A stretch of DNA of 64,000 nucleotides from Tissierella sp. (GCF_031460495.1 NZ_JAVKTS010000002.1:427332-491331), one strand, 5' to 3'. Shown: positions 1 to 8,296, numbered from the stretch's first letter. Notes: generated by a model from the letters alone, not told the origin. Numbers and translations: made by a program.

Positions 1-95
1 AACTGGATGAAAAAATAAGTTTATTATTAAAAGATGGGAAAATAGTATCTTCAATAAATAAAATAGAGAAAGGGGAACTTATAAGTGGAGACTAA
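1..95 (+). CDS. xseA: Exodeoxyribonuclease VII large subunit, C-terminal end (partial)
   Basis: Only the last 30 codons are in the window; the first whole codon is at 3 and the TAA is at 93-95. The frame reads LDEKISLLLKDGKIVSSINK followed by a Gly-Glu-Leu-Ile tail, which matches the small beta-rich C-terminal end of XseA. XseA with XseB forms exonuclease VII, which degrades single-stranded DNA. The call rests mainly on position: the stop codon overlaps the GTG start of xseB by 11 bases, the usual coupled xseA-xseB arrangement. The N-terminal OB fold and catalytic part lie outside the window. Confidence 0.8.
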   Translation, partial: LDEKISLLLKDGKIVSSINKIEKGELISGD

Positions 96-318
96 TAGTT
101 TAACATATGAGGAAGCTGTTTCTAAGCTTGAAAGTATATTAAAAGAATTAGAATCTGGAAATTGTTCAATTAATGATACAATAGAAAAGTTCAAAAATGG
201 TGTTGAGTTATATAATTATAGTAATGATCTCCTTTTAAAAGCAGAAGGGGAAATTAAAATATTGTTAAAGGATGATGGAAGAAGCATGAAAGAAGTGTTA
301 TTCCCTACGGAGGGATAG
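85..318 (+). CDS. xseB: Exodeoxyribonuclease VII small subunit
   Basis: This 77-residue protein is the accessory subunit of exonuclease VII; several copies bind the coiled coil of XseA. The sequence has the family signature TYEEAVSKLESILKELESG near the N-terminus followed by a second helix, giving the expected two-helix hairpin. Length is normal (70-80 residues). The GTG start at 85 is chosen because an AAAGGGGAA Shine-Dalgarno site ends just upstream; it lies inside the end of xseA, implying translational coupling. ispA follows two bases after the stop, so xseA-xseB-ispA is one operon. Confidence 0.95.
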   Translation: METNSLTYEEAVSKLESILKELESGNCSINDTIEKFKNGVELYNYSNDLLLKAEGEIKILLKDDGRSMKEVLFPTEG

Positions 319-320
319 AG

Positions 321-1190
321 ATGGATTTTACTAGTGAATTAAATTCTTTAGGAATTGAAATTGATCATGGATTCAAACAAATCTTTTTGAATAAAAATAG
401 TTTTCAATCCAGAGTATTTGAAGCCATTGATTATAGTCTATTCACAGGAGGGAAAAGGCTAAGACCAATAATTACTTTAAAATCTTGTGAGTTGTTTAAT
501 GGTGGCTACATGGATGCAATGCCTTATGCAATGGGGATTGAAATGATACACACATATTCTCTTATACACGATGATCTTCCAGCTATGGATGATGATGACC
601 TCAGAAGAGGTAAGCCAACTAATCATAAAGTATTTGGTGAGGCAATGGCTATTCTATCTGGTGATGGACTATTAAATCATGCTTTTGAAACTATTATTAA
701 AAATATAGTGGAGTCTTCTGATACAATTGATGATTATAAAAGAAAAACTAGAGCTCTTGAAGAGATTAGCAAATACTCTGGTGTATATGGCATGATCGGG
801 GGTCAAGTGGTTGACTTGTTTTCTAGTCATGACTCTATGACAGAAGAAAAGCTATTATTTATGTACAAGACTAAAACTGCTGCTTTAATCCAAGCTTCTT
901 TAGTTGCAGGTGCTATTATTGGAGGAGCTAATGATATAGAGATTGAAACAATGAGAGAGTTTGGATTAAATCTTGGATTGGCATATCAGATTAGGGATGA
1001 TATATTGGATATGGAAGAAGATAATAGTATAAAGAAATTGACATACTTAACATTTCATGATATTGAAAAAGCAAAAAACGACCTGGTTGAATATAGCAGT
1101 AAGGCAATAGATAAACTTAAATCCTTAAATGGAAGAGATATTGATTTTTTTGTATGGCTTACTGAGAAACTAATTAAGCGTCATAGTTAA
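321..1190 (+). CDS. ispA: Farnesyl/geranyl diphosphate synthase (polyprenyl synthetase)
   Basis: This 289-residue enzyme condenses isopentenyl diphosphate with allylic diphosphates in the isoprenoid pathway. The GGKRLRP substrate motif is at about 43-49, the first aspartate-rich motif (HDDLPAMDDDDLRRGKPT) at 83-100, and the second (YQIRDDILD) ends near residue 230. Directly after DDILD the protein is about ten residues shorter than usual relatives: the loop that normally holds the Gly-Lys and a third Asp is reduced to MEEDNSIKKL before the conserved Thr-Tyr. This may be a lineage trait or a small deletion. dxs, often next to ispA in clostridia, is not here; tlyA follows instead. Confidence 0.9.
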   Translation: MDFTSELNSLGIEIDHGFKQIFLNKNSFQSRVFEAIDYSLFTGGKRLRPIITLKSCELFNGGYMDAMPYAMGIEMIHTYSLIHDDLPAMDDDDLRRGKPTNHKVFGEAMAILSGDGLLNHAFETIIKNIVESSDTIDDYKRKTRALEEISKYSGVYGMIGGQVVDLFSSHDSMTEEKLLFMYKTKTAALIQASLVAGAIIGGANDIEIETMREFGLNLGLAYQIRDDILDMEEDNSIKKLTYLTFHDIEKAKNDLVEYSSKAIDKLKSLNGRDIDFFVWLTEKLIKRHS

Positions 1191-1224
1191 GAAAATATAA
1201 GTGTAAATTAATGGAGAGATAAGA

Positions 1225-2022
1225 GTGAAAAAAAGAGCAGATGTAATTTTATTTGAAAGAGGGTTAGTAGATTCACGGGAGAAAGGGAAGAGGGTTATAA
1301 TGGAGGGTTCTGTTTTCATTGGGAATCTTCGAGTAGATAAACCAGGAGATAAATTAGATGAAGATGTGAATATTGTAATTAAGGAAAACCCTAATATTTA
1401 TGTAAGTCGAGGAGGCTTTAAATTAGAAAAAGCTATAAATTATTTTGATTTATTGTTAGAAGATAAAACCTGTATGGATATAGGTGCTTCTACAGGTGGG
1501 TTTACAGACTGTATGTTAAGAAATGGAGCTTCTAAGGTTTTTGCTGTAGATGTTGGTTATGGGCAGTTAGACTGGAAATTGAGAAATGATCCAAGAGTCA
1601 TTGTCATGGAAAGAACCAATATTAGAAATGTAAAATCTGAAGATATAGGGGAGAAAGTTGATTTTATATCTATAGATGTTTCATTTATTTCATTAAAATT
1701 AGTATTGCCAGTGGCAAAAAGTTTATTATCTGAGAATGGTCAAATTCTTGCTTTAATTAAGCCTCAGTTTGAAGCTGGAAAGAATAAGGTAGGTAAGAAA
1801 GGTATTGTCAAGGATAAGGATATTCATTTTGAAGTAAATAGAAATATATCTAACTTTTGTAATGAAATAGGTATAGGTATAAGTGGTCTAACTTATTCGC
1901 CTATAACTGGAGCTACTGGTAATATCGAATTTTTAATTTGCCTAAAAAACAATGTGATGGATACTATTAATGATGATTTCATTATTTCTATCGTTGAGGA
2001 AGCCCATAGCACTCTTAGTTAA
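1225..2022 (+). CDS. tlyA: TlyA family rRNA 2'-O-methyltransferase
   Basis: The 265-residue protein has an N-terminal S4 RNA-binding domain (about 1-60, with VDSREKGKRVI and YVSRGGFKLEKA) and a FtsJ-like SAM methyltransferase domain. The SAM loop DIGASTGGFTD is near residue 85, the acidic motif IDVSFISLK near 150 and the catalytic-lysine segment LIKPQFEAGK near 180. Family members methylate 16S and 23S rRNA riboses. The GTG start follows a GGAGAGATAAGA site. The order xseB-ispA-tlyA-recN is typical of Firmicutes, but the argR/ahrC gene that often sits between tlyA and recN is absent. Confidence 0.93.
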   Translation: MKKRADVILFERGLVDSREKGKRVIMEGSVFIGNLRVDKPGDKLDEDVNIVIKENPNIYVSRGGFKLEKAINYFDLLLEDKTCMDIGASTGGFTDCMLRNGASKVFAVDVGYGQLDWKLRNDPRVIVMERTNIRNVKSEDIGEKVDFISIDVSFISLKLVLPVAKSLLSENGQILALIKPQFEAGKNKVGKKGIVKDKDIHFEVNRNISNFCNEIGIGISGLTYSPITGATGNIEFLICLKNNVMDTINDDFIISIVEEAHSTLS

Positions 2023-2051
2023 TATAATTTTACTAATTCGGGGGGGTTTAT

Positions 2052-3752
2052 ATGCTTATTGAGTTAAATATAAAAAACTTTGCTATTATTGAGAATTTAA
2101 AAGTAAATTTTACCGAAGGTTTAAATATTATTACGGGAGAAACTGGTGCTGGAAAATCTATTTTAATTGAAGCAATTGGCATAATTTTGGGATCTAGGTC
2201 TAATAGAGAGCTTATTCAATCAGGATATGAAAAAGCATATTTAGAGGGAATTTTTTACATAGAGGATGCAAAAAGTATAATGCCTTTATTAAAAGAGTAT
2301 TCTATTGAGTTAGATGATGATAATATATTGATTATTAATAAAGAAATATATTTAAATGGTCCAAGCCTATCTAAGATTAATGGAAAGACCATTACTTTAA
2401 ATATGTTAAAAGATATCACAAAAAAACTTGTAGATATATTTGGACAACATGAACATCAATCATTATTAGATTCATCAAATCATCAGATTATAATAGATTC
2501 TTTTGGAGATAGTGAATTATTTAAGTTGAAATCAAGTATAAAAAGTGATTATGAAGACTTAATGAAAGACAAACGATTATTGAAAAATCTAAATATAGAT
2601 ACTAAAGATAGAGAAAGAGAAATGGACATATTAAGATTTCATATTGAAGAAATCGATGATGCAAGACTTACTGAAGAGGATGAAATTGATATTGAAAATG
2701 AGTACAAGAAGCTTTCTAATGTAAATAGTATATCTCAATATATTACAGAGTCATTAAGTTATGTAAGCAATGAGGACTTTGGTTCTTCAAATATTATAGA
2801 TTTAGTGGATAAAAGCACTTCACTTATTAATAATGCTAAAAAATTTGATGAGAATCTATTAGATATTCATAGCAGATTTGAAAGTATGGCATATGAATTA
2901 AGAGACTTAAATAGAGATTTGTTGAATTATTTGGATAGTATTGAAATTGACGAAGAAAGGTTAAACTTTCTTAATGATAGAATTAACTTAGTGCATAAAT
3001 TAAAAAAGAAATATGGAGATACTATAATTAAAATAAACAATTTTAGAGATGAAGCAGAATATAAGCTTAATGAGTTAGTTAATTTCGAAACACAAATAGA
3101 GAATGTAAACAGAAGAATATCAAAATTAGAAGAAAGACTAAGTGTTAATTCTGAATCATTATCATCTAGGAGAAAAGAAATATCTAAAAACATTGAAAAG
3201 AACTTAAAATCTGAATTAATGGATCTAAATATGCCTCATGTAGATTTTAAAGTGAATTTTGAGAGAAATATGGAATTTACTGTTGAAGGTAAGGATAAAA
3301 TAGAATTTCTTATATCAACTAATTATGGTGAAGATTTGAAACCGCTTTCAAAAATTGTATCAGGTGGAGAAATATCAAGAATTATGTTGGCATTTAAAAG
3401 CATTTTAGCTTTTTTTGATCAAATTCCAACTATGATATTTGATGAAATTGATACAGGAATATCCGGAAGAACAGCACAAATAGTAGGTGAAAAAATACAG
3501 CAAATTTCACAAGGACATCAAGTTATCTGTATCTCTCATTTACCTCAAATTGCTGCTTTAGCAGATAGTCATTATGTTATAAATAAAGTTATTACTAGTG
3601 ATAGAACAAAGACAATAGTTACTAGATTATCAGATAAAGATAGGGTCGCAGAGTTGGCGCGTTTACTTGGTGGAGTGAATTTAACTGATACTACTTTACG
3701 ACATGCTTCTGAAATGATTGAAATGTCAAAAAAATTAAAGACTAATATATAA
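2052..3752 (+). CDS. recN: DNA repair protein RecN
   Basis: RecN is an SMC-like ATPase recruited to double-strand breaks. The 566 residues show Walker A GETGAGKS near 31-38, a long central coiled-coil region (about 150-380), the ABC signature VSGGEISRIMLAFKS and the Walker B/D-loop MIFDEIDTGISG, and end in a normal tail. Length fits the family (550-580). The start follows a GGGGGGTTTATATG site. It is the last gene of the xseA-recN operon and is followed by a strong hairpin terminator. No LexA box was seen just upstream, so SOS control, if any, would come from further up. Confidence 0.96.
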   Translation: MLIELNIKNFAIIENLKVNFTEGLNIITGETGAGKSILIEAIGIILGSRSNRELIQSGYEKAYLEGIFYIEDAKSIMPLLKEYSIELDDDNILIINKEIYLNGPSLSKINGKTITLNMLKDITKKLVDIFGQHEHQSLLDSSNHQIIIDSFGDSELFKLKSSIKSDYEDLMKDKRLLKNLNIDTKDREREMDILRFHIEEIDDARLTEEDEIDIENEYKKLSNVNSISQYITESLSYVSNEDFGSSNIIDLVDKSTSLINNAKKFDENLLDIHSRFESMAYELRDLNRDLLNYLDSIEIDEERLNFLNDRINLVHKLKKKYGDTIIKINNFRDEAEYKLNELVNFETQIENVNRRISKLEERLSVNSESLSSRRKEISKNIEKNLKSELMDLNMPHVDFKVNFERNMEFTVEGKDKIEFLISTNYGEDLKPLSKIVSGGEISRIMLAFKSILAFFDQIPTMIFDEIDTGISGRTAQIVGEKIQQISQGHQVICISHLPQIAALADSHYVINKVITSDRTKTIVTRLSDKDRVAELARLLGGVNLTDTTLRHASEMIEMSKKLKTNI

Positions 3753-3756
3753 ATAA

Positions 3757-3790
3757 AAGAGTGTTTTGATATATCAAAACACTTTTTTTA
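3757..3790 (+). terminator. Rho-independent terminator after recN
   Basis: A perfect self-complementary stem AGTGTTTTGATATATCAAAACACT (3760-3783, shown as arms AGTGTTTTGA and TCAAAACACT) is followed by a run of seven T. It lies five bases after the recN stop. Confidence 0.92.
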
Positions 3791-3835
3791 TTGGAAAAAC
3801 TTAATTATATTTACAATTTAATTATTTTTTATGTA

Positions 3836-3865
3836 GAATAATAAAGCTATAATAGGGCTAAATTA
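3836..3865 (+). promoter_or_regulatory. Candidate forespore sigma-F/sigma-G promoter of spoIVB
   Basis: GAATA (3836-3840) matches the -35 of sigma-G promoters. After 15 bases comes GGCTAAATT (3856-3864), which fits the sigma-F -10 pattern GGNNANNTW; CTAAATTA at 17 bases resembles the sigma-G -10. spoIVB is a forespore gene in Bacillus. The match is by eye and short, so it is a moderate call. Confidence 0.4.
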
Positions 3866-3892
3866 TATATGAATTCTTATTAGGAGGTGAGC

Positions 3893-3931
3893 ATGACAAA
3901 GCTAATTAGGAGAGTGATAATACTTGGGTAA
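3893..3931 (+). CDS. Possible 12-codon leader peptide overlapping the spoIVB start
   Basis: ATG at 3893 is preceded by a near-perfect Shine-Dalgarno AGGAGGTGAGC and opens a 12-codon frame (MTKLIRRVIILG) whose TAA at 3929-3931 lies just inside the TTG start of spoIVB at 3924, in another frame. This is the best ribosome-binding site in the region. It could couple spoIVB translation to that of the leader, or simply be a better-placed ribosome entry site. No function is claimed; expression is unproven. Confidence 0.35.
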   Translation: MTKLIRRVIILG

Positions 3932-5195
3932 ATTAAAATTTAGTGGCAAAATTTTAATTTTGTTTTCAATATTAATTGTATTAAGTTTATCTTTAGTTAC
4001 CAATAAAGTTTTATTTTATCCTTCGAGTATCAATATTGTAAAAGGAGAGAATAAGAATTTAGATATATCATTCCCTTTTTTCCTGGATGTAAACGAAAAA
4101 GAGAATGTAATAGAGGCAAGTTATAATGATGAGGTTAACACAAAATTTAAAAAATCATATAACTTGAGTGGTTTAGATGCTGGTGAAGCAGAATTACAAC
4201 TAAAATTATTAGGTTTAATTCCTATAAAAAACTATAATATAAATGTAATTAATAGACCAGAATTAATTCCTGGTGGAAATGCTATAGGAGTTAAATTAAA
4301 TACTAAAGGTGTTTTAGTAGTAGCTGTTACAGATGTAATAGATATTAATGGACAAAGATCTAGTCCTGCTAAAGAAGCTGGTTTAAAAGTTGGAGATAGC
4401 ATAATAGAAATTAATGGAATAAAGATATTAGATGCAGCACATGTTGTGAGTATCCTAAATGATATTAAAGAAACTAATATAAAAATTGTAGTACTAAGGA
4501 ATAAAGCAGAATTCACTACTGAGGCTATTCCTGTAAAAAGTATTCAAGATAATTATTATAGACTTGGGATTTGGGTTAGAGATAAAACCTCAGGTATTGG
4601 AACATTAACTTATTTAGATCATATCAACAGCAGATTTGGAGCATTAGGTCACGGAATTGTTGATATAGATACTGGAGAGTTGTTAAATGTAGAGAAAGGT
4701 AAGATAATGCATGCGAAAGTCTCAAAGGTAGAACAAGGTAAGAAAGGTTCTCCTGGTGAAATAAGAGGAGTATTTTATGAAACTAATAGCGTACTAGGAG
4801 ATATAGAATTTAACAGTTCTTATGGCATCTACGGAACTTTCAATATGGATGACATTAACTATCTAAATATTAAACCTATACCTATTGGTTTTAAAGAAGA
4901 AATAAAAGAAGGAAAAGCCTATATTTTAACAACAATAGAAGATAATAAAGTAGAAAAATTTGAAATCGAAATAATAAAAGTTCAACAACAATTAAAAGCA
5001 GATCAAAAAAGCATGGTAATAAGTGTAACAGATAAAAGATTATTAGACAAAACTGGTGGAATAGTACAGGGAATGAGTGGTAGTCCAATAATACAGGATA
5101 ATAAGCTAATTGGTGCTATAACTCATGTTTTTGTAAATGATCCAACAAAGGGTTATGGTATATATATAGAATGGATGTTAAATCAAAAAAGGTAA
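3924..5195 (+). CDS. spoIVB: SpoIVB, sporulation intercompartmental signalling serine peptidase
   Basis: SpoIVB is secreted from the forespore and cleaves SpoIVFA, triggering pro-sigma-K processing in the mother cell (Bacillus knowledge; some clostridia lack that step). The 423 residues show an N-terminal membrane segment (about 10-28), a PDZ domain near 130-190 (AGLKVGDSIIEINGIKI) and the S55 peptidase domain with histidine in GALGHGIVDIDTG and serine in GIVQGMSGSPIIQ. A TTG start at 3924 is used with AGGAG at 3908-3912. It lies directly upstream of spo0A, the classic firmicute order. Confidence 0.94.
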   Translation: MGKLKFSGKILILFSILIVLSLSLVTNKVLFYPSSINIVKGENKNLDISFPFFLDVNEKENVIEASYNDEVNTKFKKSYNLSGLDAGEAELQLKLLGLIPIKNYNINVINRPELIPGGNAIGVKLNTKGVLVVAVTDVIDINGQRSSPAKEAGLKVGDSIIEINGIKILDAAHVVSILNDIKETNIKIVVLRNKAEFTTEAIPVKSIQDNYYRLGIWVRDKTSGIGTLTYLDHINSRFGALGHGIVDIDTGELLNVEKGKIMHAKVSKVEQGKKGSPGEIRGVFYETNSVLGDIEFNSSYGIYGTFNMDDINYLNIKPIPIGFKEEIKEGKAYILTTIEDNKVEKFEIEIIKVQQQLKADQKSMVISVTDKRLLDKTGGIVQGMSGSPIIQDNKLIGAITHVFVNDPTKGYGIYIEWMLNQKR

Positions 5196-5215
5196 GTCTT
5201 CGGACTTATCTTTTT
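5191..5215 (+). terminator. Terminator of spoIVB, containing its stop codon
   Basis: GGTAAGTC-TTCG-GACTTATC (5191-5210) forms an eight-pair stem, one of them G-U, closed by a stable TTCG loop and followed by TTTTT. The spoIVB TAA (5193-5195) is in the left arm. Confidence 0.88.
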
Positions 5216-5232
5216 AAATATTTTAAAAAAAA

Positions 5233-5261
5233 GAAGGAGTTTTCATTTATTTGTCGAATTT
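5233..5261 (+). promoter_or_regulatory. Sigma-H promoter of spo0A with an overlapping 0A box
   Basis: GAAGGAGTT (5233-5241) and GTCGAATTT (5253-5261), 11 bases apart, fit the published sigma-H pattern RNAGGAWWW-N11/12-RNNGAATWW with a single mismatch. TGTCGAA (5252-5258), an exact 0A box, overlaps the -10 element, so phosphorylated Spo0A could control its own promoter. This is consistent with known sigma-H/Spo0A feedback in Bacillus. Confidence 0.72.
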
Positions 5262-5309
5262 ATATTATGTGAGCTGATAACAAATTTTAACAAAACAGGG
5301 GGATATCTG

Positions 5310-6161
5310 ATGAAAAAAACAAGAGTAGTTATTGCAGATGATAATCGAGAGTTTTGTGATATTTTATCTCGATTTATAGTATCTTATGAAGAGTTTGAAG
5401 TTGTAGGAGTAGCAAGAGATGGTATTGAGGCATTAGAGATTGTAGGAGTAGCAAGAGATGGTATTGAGGCATTAGAGATTGTAGAAAGAGAAAAGCCTGA
5501 CATATTGATACTTGACATTATTATGCCTCATCTTGATGGATTAGAGGTATTGGAAAGAATAAATAGTTTTAGTGAACAACTATTCACTAAGATAATTATT
5601 TTATCAGCTGTAGGGCAAGATGGAATTACTCAAAGGGCTATTGAATTAGGTGCTCATTACTTTGTATTGAAACCCTTTGATTTTCAAGTTTTTATGAAGA
5701 GATTACAACAAATTAGTGGAATCCAAATAGTTACTAATAGGGTAAGAGAACATGCTGAAGTCTATACACCAAAAAAAGCAATTTCTAATGAGAAAAACTT
5801 AGAGTCGAAAATTACAAAGATTATTCATGAAATAGGAATTCCTGCACATATAAAGGGTTACTTATATCTAAGGGAAGGAATTACTTTGGTTATTCAAGAT
5901 ATGGATTTCTTAGGAGCTATTACAAAAGAGTTGTATCCACATATAGCAATTAAATTTAATACAACTCCAAGCAGGGTGGAAAGAGCCATAAGACACGCTA
6001 TAGAAGTTGCTTGGACTAGGGGAAAAGTTGATACTATAAACCAATTATTTGGATATACTGTAAGTAATAATAAAGGTAAGCCAACAAATAGTGAGTTTAT
6101 TGCTCTAGTAGCGGATAAGTTGAGACTTGAACAGGATGAGCTAGTGGCTAAAAGTTCATAA
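5310..6161 (+). CDS. spo0A: Spo0A, sporulation master response regulator, with an internal 13-residue duplication
   Basis: Spo0A is the phosphorelay-controlled transcription factor that starts sporulation. The receiver domain has the acidic pair D10-D11, the acceptor region [13 protein letters not shown] (D69) and the lysine in VLKPFD; the C-terminal effector domain has [18 protein letters not shown] followed by the usual DNA-binding helices. The protein has 283 residues instead of about 270 because residues [13 protein letters not shown] occur twice in tandem. Without one copy the acceptor would be D56, exactly as in B. subtilis. The insert falls in the second strand and helix of the receiver and probably disturbs folding or phosphorylation. 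The start follows AGGGGGATATCTG. Confidence 0.95.
   Translation: MKKTRVVIADDNREFCDILSRFIVSYEEFEVVGVARDGIEALEIVGVARDGIEALEIVEREKPDILILDIIMPHLDGLEVLERINSFSEQLFTKIIILSAVGQDGITQRAIELGAHYFVLKPFDFQVFMKRLQQISGIQIVTNRVREHAEVYTPKKAISNEKNLESKITKIIHEIGIPAHIKGYLYLREGITLVIQDMDFLGAITKELYPHIAIKFNTTPSRVERAIRHAIEVAWTRGKVDTINQLFGYTVSNNKGKPTNSEFIALVADKLRLEQDELVAKSS
5401..5484 (+). repeat. 39-bp perfect tandem duplication inside spo0A
   Basis: The 39-base unit at 5402-5440 is repeated without a single change at 5441-5479, and the periodicity extends to 5401-5484. Each unit encodes 13 residues ([13 protein letters not shown] in register), so the frame is kept. Perfect identity points to a recent event, since even synonymous sites have not drifted. 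Such direct repeats can be lost again by slippage or recombination. Confidence 0.95.
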
Positions 6162-6162
6162 G

Positions 6163-6194
6163 AAATATCCTCCCTTTGTATTGGGAGGATATTT
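6163..6194 (+). terminator. Terminator after spo0A
   Basis: AAATATCCTCCC (6163-6174) and GGGAGGATATTT (6183-6194) pair as a perfect 12-bp stem with an 8-base loop. The stem begins one base after the spo0A stop; the T-run is weak (TTTAATTTT). Confidence 0.82.
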
Positions 6195-6284
6195 AATTTT
6201 AAATCTTAGAAATTTTAAGTAGATTATATGATATAATATATAATATTTAGTTAATAATAAAACTATATAAGGTGGAGGTTGTTT

Positions 6285-7406
6285 GTGTATATCAAGGGTG
6301 TTGTTAAAAGAGATAAAAAAACAAAAAATTTGATAAATAGATTAGAGCAGAAAGATATAGCTATTATTTCACATAAAGACTTAGATGAAATTGCAGCAAG
6401 ATCTTTGGTTGAAAAAAAAGTTTCATGTGTAATTAACACTGAATATACTATAAGTGGTAGATATCCAAATCTAGGGCCATCCATATTAATGGAAAATAAT
6501 ATACCTATTTTTGAAGTAAGGGATGTTCAAAGACTTGATAGCCTTATGGATGGAGATGTTATTGAAATTATTGATACTAATATAATGGCTAATGGTAAAA
6601 AGATAGCTGATTGTATTTACATTGATAATAGTATGATTGAGGAATTGTTAAAATTAGGTTATGATAATATAGAGAATCAGTTAGATATATTTATAGAAAA
6701 TACTTTAGAATACGCAAGAAAAGAGAAGGGGTTAGTTACTGGGAAAATTACTATACCTACTATTGATACTGAAATATCAGGAAAACATGTACTTGTGGTT
6801 GTTAGAGGAAGTGATTATAAAAGGGATTTAATTACTATTAAATCTTATATTGATGAAGTCAAACCAATATTAATAGGTGTAGATGGTGGTGGTGATGCTT
6901 TATTGGAATTTGGATATGTACCTGATATTGTAATTGGTGATATGGACAGTGTTTCAGATAACTGTCTGTCAATCTCAAAGGAAGTAATTGTCCACGCCTA
7001 TTCAGATGGTAGGGCACCAGGCTTAGAGAAAGTTAATAATCTAGGGATAAAGGCAAAAATTTTCCCATCACCTGGCACCAGTGAAGATGTAGCACTATTG
7101 CTAGCATTTGAAAAAGATGCCGATTTAATTGTTGCAGTTGGTAGTCATTCAAACATGATTGATTTCTTGGAAAAAGGAAGAGCAGGTATGTCAAGCACTT
7201 TTTTAGTAAGATTAAAAGTTGGTAGTAAGCTTGTAGATGCCAAGGGTGTAAATAAACTTTATAGCTCTTCATTTAAACCTAAGCATTTAGGTATAATTCT
7301 TGCAGCTGCATTTATTCCCATGATTATTTTAATTATTATAAATCCACTAACAAAGAATTTATTAACACTATTAAAAATAAAGATTAGACTACTATTTAGA
7401 TTTTAA
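6285..7406 (+). CDS. steA: SteA-like putative cytokinetic ring protein
   Basis: The 373-residue protein resembles SteA of actinobacteria, a cell-division protein with a thiamin-pyrophosphokinase-like fold. Seen here: the start MYIKGVVKRDKKTKN, the GVDGGGDALLEFG and IVIGDMDSVSD motifs (about 205-225), FPSPGTSEDVALLLA, and one C-terminal membrane segment (about 335-358) followed by a short basic tail. GTG at 6285 is chosen over an in-frame TTG at 6279 because GGAGG at 6274-6278 is correctly spaced only for the GTG. It heads a five-gene envelope block (steA, MctB-like, two glycosyltransferases, DUF3866). Role in this organism is inferred from actinobacterial SteA. Confidence 0.8.
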   Translation: MYIKGVVKRDKKTKNLINRLEQKDIAIISHKDLDEIAARSLVEKKVSCVINTEYTISGRYPNLGPSILMENNIPIFEVRDVQRLDSLMDGDVIEIIDTNIMANGKKIADCIYIDNSMIEELLKLGYDNIENQLDIFIENTLEYARKEKGLVTGKITIPTIDTEISGKHVLVVVRGSDYKRDLITIKSYIDEVKPILIGVDGGGDALLEFGYVPDIVIGDMDSVSDNCLSISKEVIVHAYSDGRAPGLEKVNNLGIKAKIFPSPGTSEDVALLLAFEKDADLIVAVGSHSNMIDFLEKGRAGMSSTFLVRLKVGSKLVDAKGVNKLYSSSFKPKHLGIILAAAFIPMIILIIINPLTKNLLTLLKIKIRLLFRF

Positions 7407-7417
7407 GGAGAAAAACT

Positions 7418-8296
7418 ATGTTACCTAGTATGAGATTTTACATAATTTCAATTGTTTCAATTTTTGCAGCATTAGGAATTGGAATTTTTATTGGTTTTAC
7501 CCTAAATACTCAGAGTTTTATTATTGAGCAAAATGATACTATCACTCAGGTTTTTGAATCCCAATTTGAAGTTATTATGGATGAAAATAAAAGTTTAAAA
7601 GCAAATGAAAAATTATTAGAACAAGAGAATAGTAATAAAGACGAATATATAGAATCTAGCTATAATTTTATTATTAACAATAGATTAAATGGACTAAATG
7701 TTGGAATAATTGAAACTACAGATGATTATATTACTTCTAGTATAGGTAGGGACTTGGAACTAGCAGGTGCTAAAGTTATCAATGTAACTACAATAAATAG
7801 TTCTATGACAAATAAGGAAGGATTAAGCAAGTTATATGAAGAGCTAAATATGGAAATTCCTCTAGATATTGTAGAAAATTCTGTTTCTTCTATTACAAAA
7901 TCCATATTAACAGGGATACATGATCCCTTCTTAGAGGAGTTATACAAAAAAGGTTATATCAAGACTTCTGGAAATTATAATGAGAGCATTGATTATTTGA
8001 TTATATGTGGAGGCAGCTTTACTGAATCAATAAGAAGGATTAATCTTGTAGATAAGCCAATAGTTGAAGTAGCAAAAGAATATAATATTCCTATACTAGG
8101 AGTTGAAAAATCAAATGTTAATTTTTCTTATATACCAAGATATAGGGATTTTGATATTTCAACTGTAGATAACATTGATATGATTATAGGAAAAGTATCA
8201 ATGATATTATCAATGGAAGGGAACCCAGGAAATTATGGAATTAAAGATACTGCTGATGATGTAACACCTAATTTTCGTGGAATTATTCAAGACTAG
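7418..8296 (+). CDS. MctB/SteB-like membrane-anchored coiled-coil protein (annotated as copper transporter family)
   Basis: This 292-residue protein has one N-terminal membrane helix (about 7-27), a coiled coil (about 35-80) and an extracytoplasmic alpha/beta domain. It resembles the Rv1698/MctB family, which databases call copper transport outer membrane protein. The host looks single-membraned, so an outer-membrane role is unlikely here. It follows steA by 11 bases, the same pairing as in mycobacteria and corynebacteria, where steA and its neighbour act in cell division. I therefore read it as a partner of SteA at the membrane; no metal-binding motif is obvious. Confidence 0.7.
   Translation: MLPSMRFYIISIVSIFAALGIGIFIGFTLNTQSFIIEQNDTITQVFESQFEVIMDENKSLKANEKLLEQENSNKDEYIESSYNFIINNRLNGLNVGIIETTDDYITSSIGRDLELAGAKVINVTTINSSMTNKEGLSKLYEELNMEIPLDIVENSVSSITKSILTGIHDPFLEELYKKGYIKTSGNYNESIDYLIICGGSFTESIRRINLVDKPIVEVAKEYNIPILGVEKSNVNFSYIPRYRDFDISTVDNIDMIIGKVSMILSMEGNPGNYGIKDTADDVTPNFRGIIQD

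Noticed and set aside
5310-6161. Two separate Spo0A-like genes or a frameshift
   Set aside because: The frame is continuous, domains occur once each, and only 13 residues are repeated.
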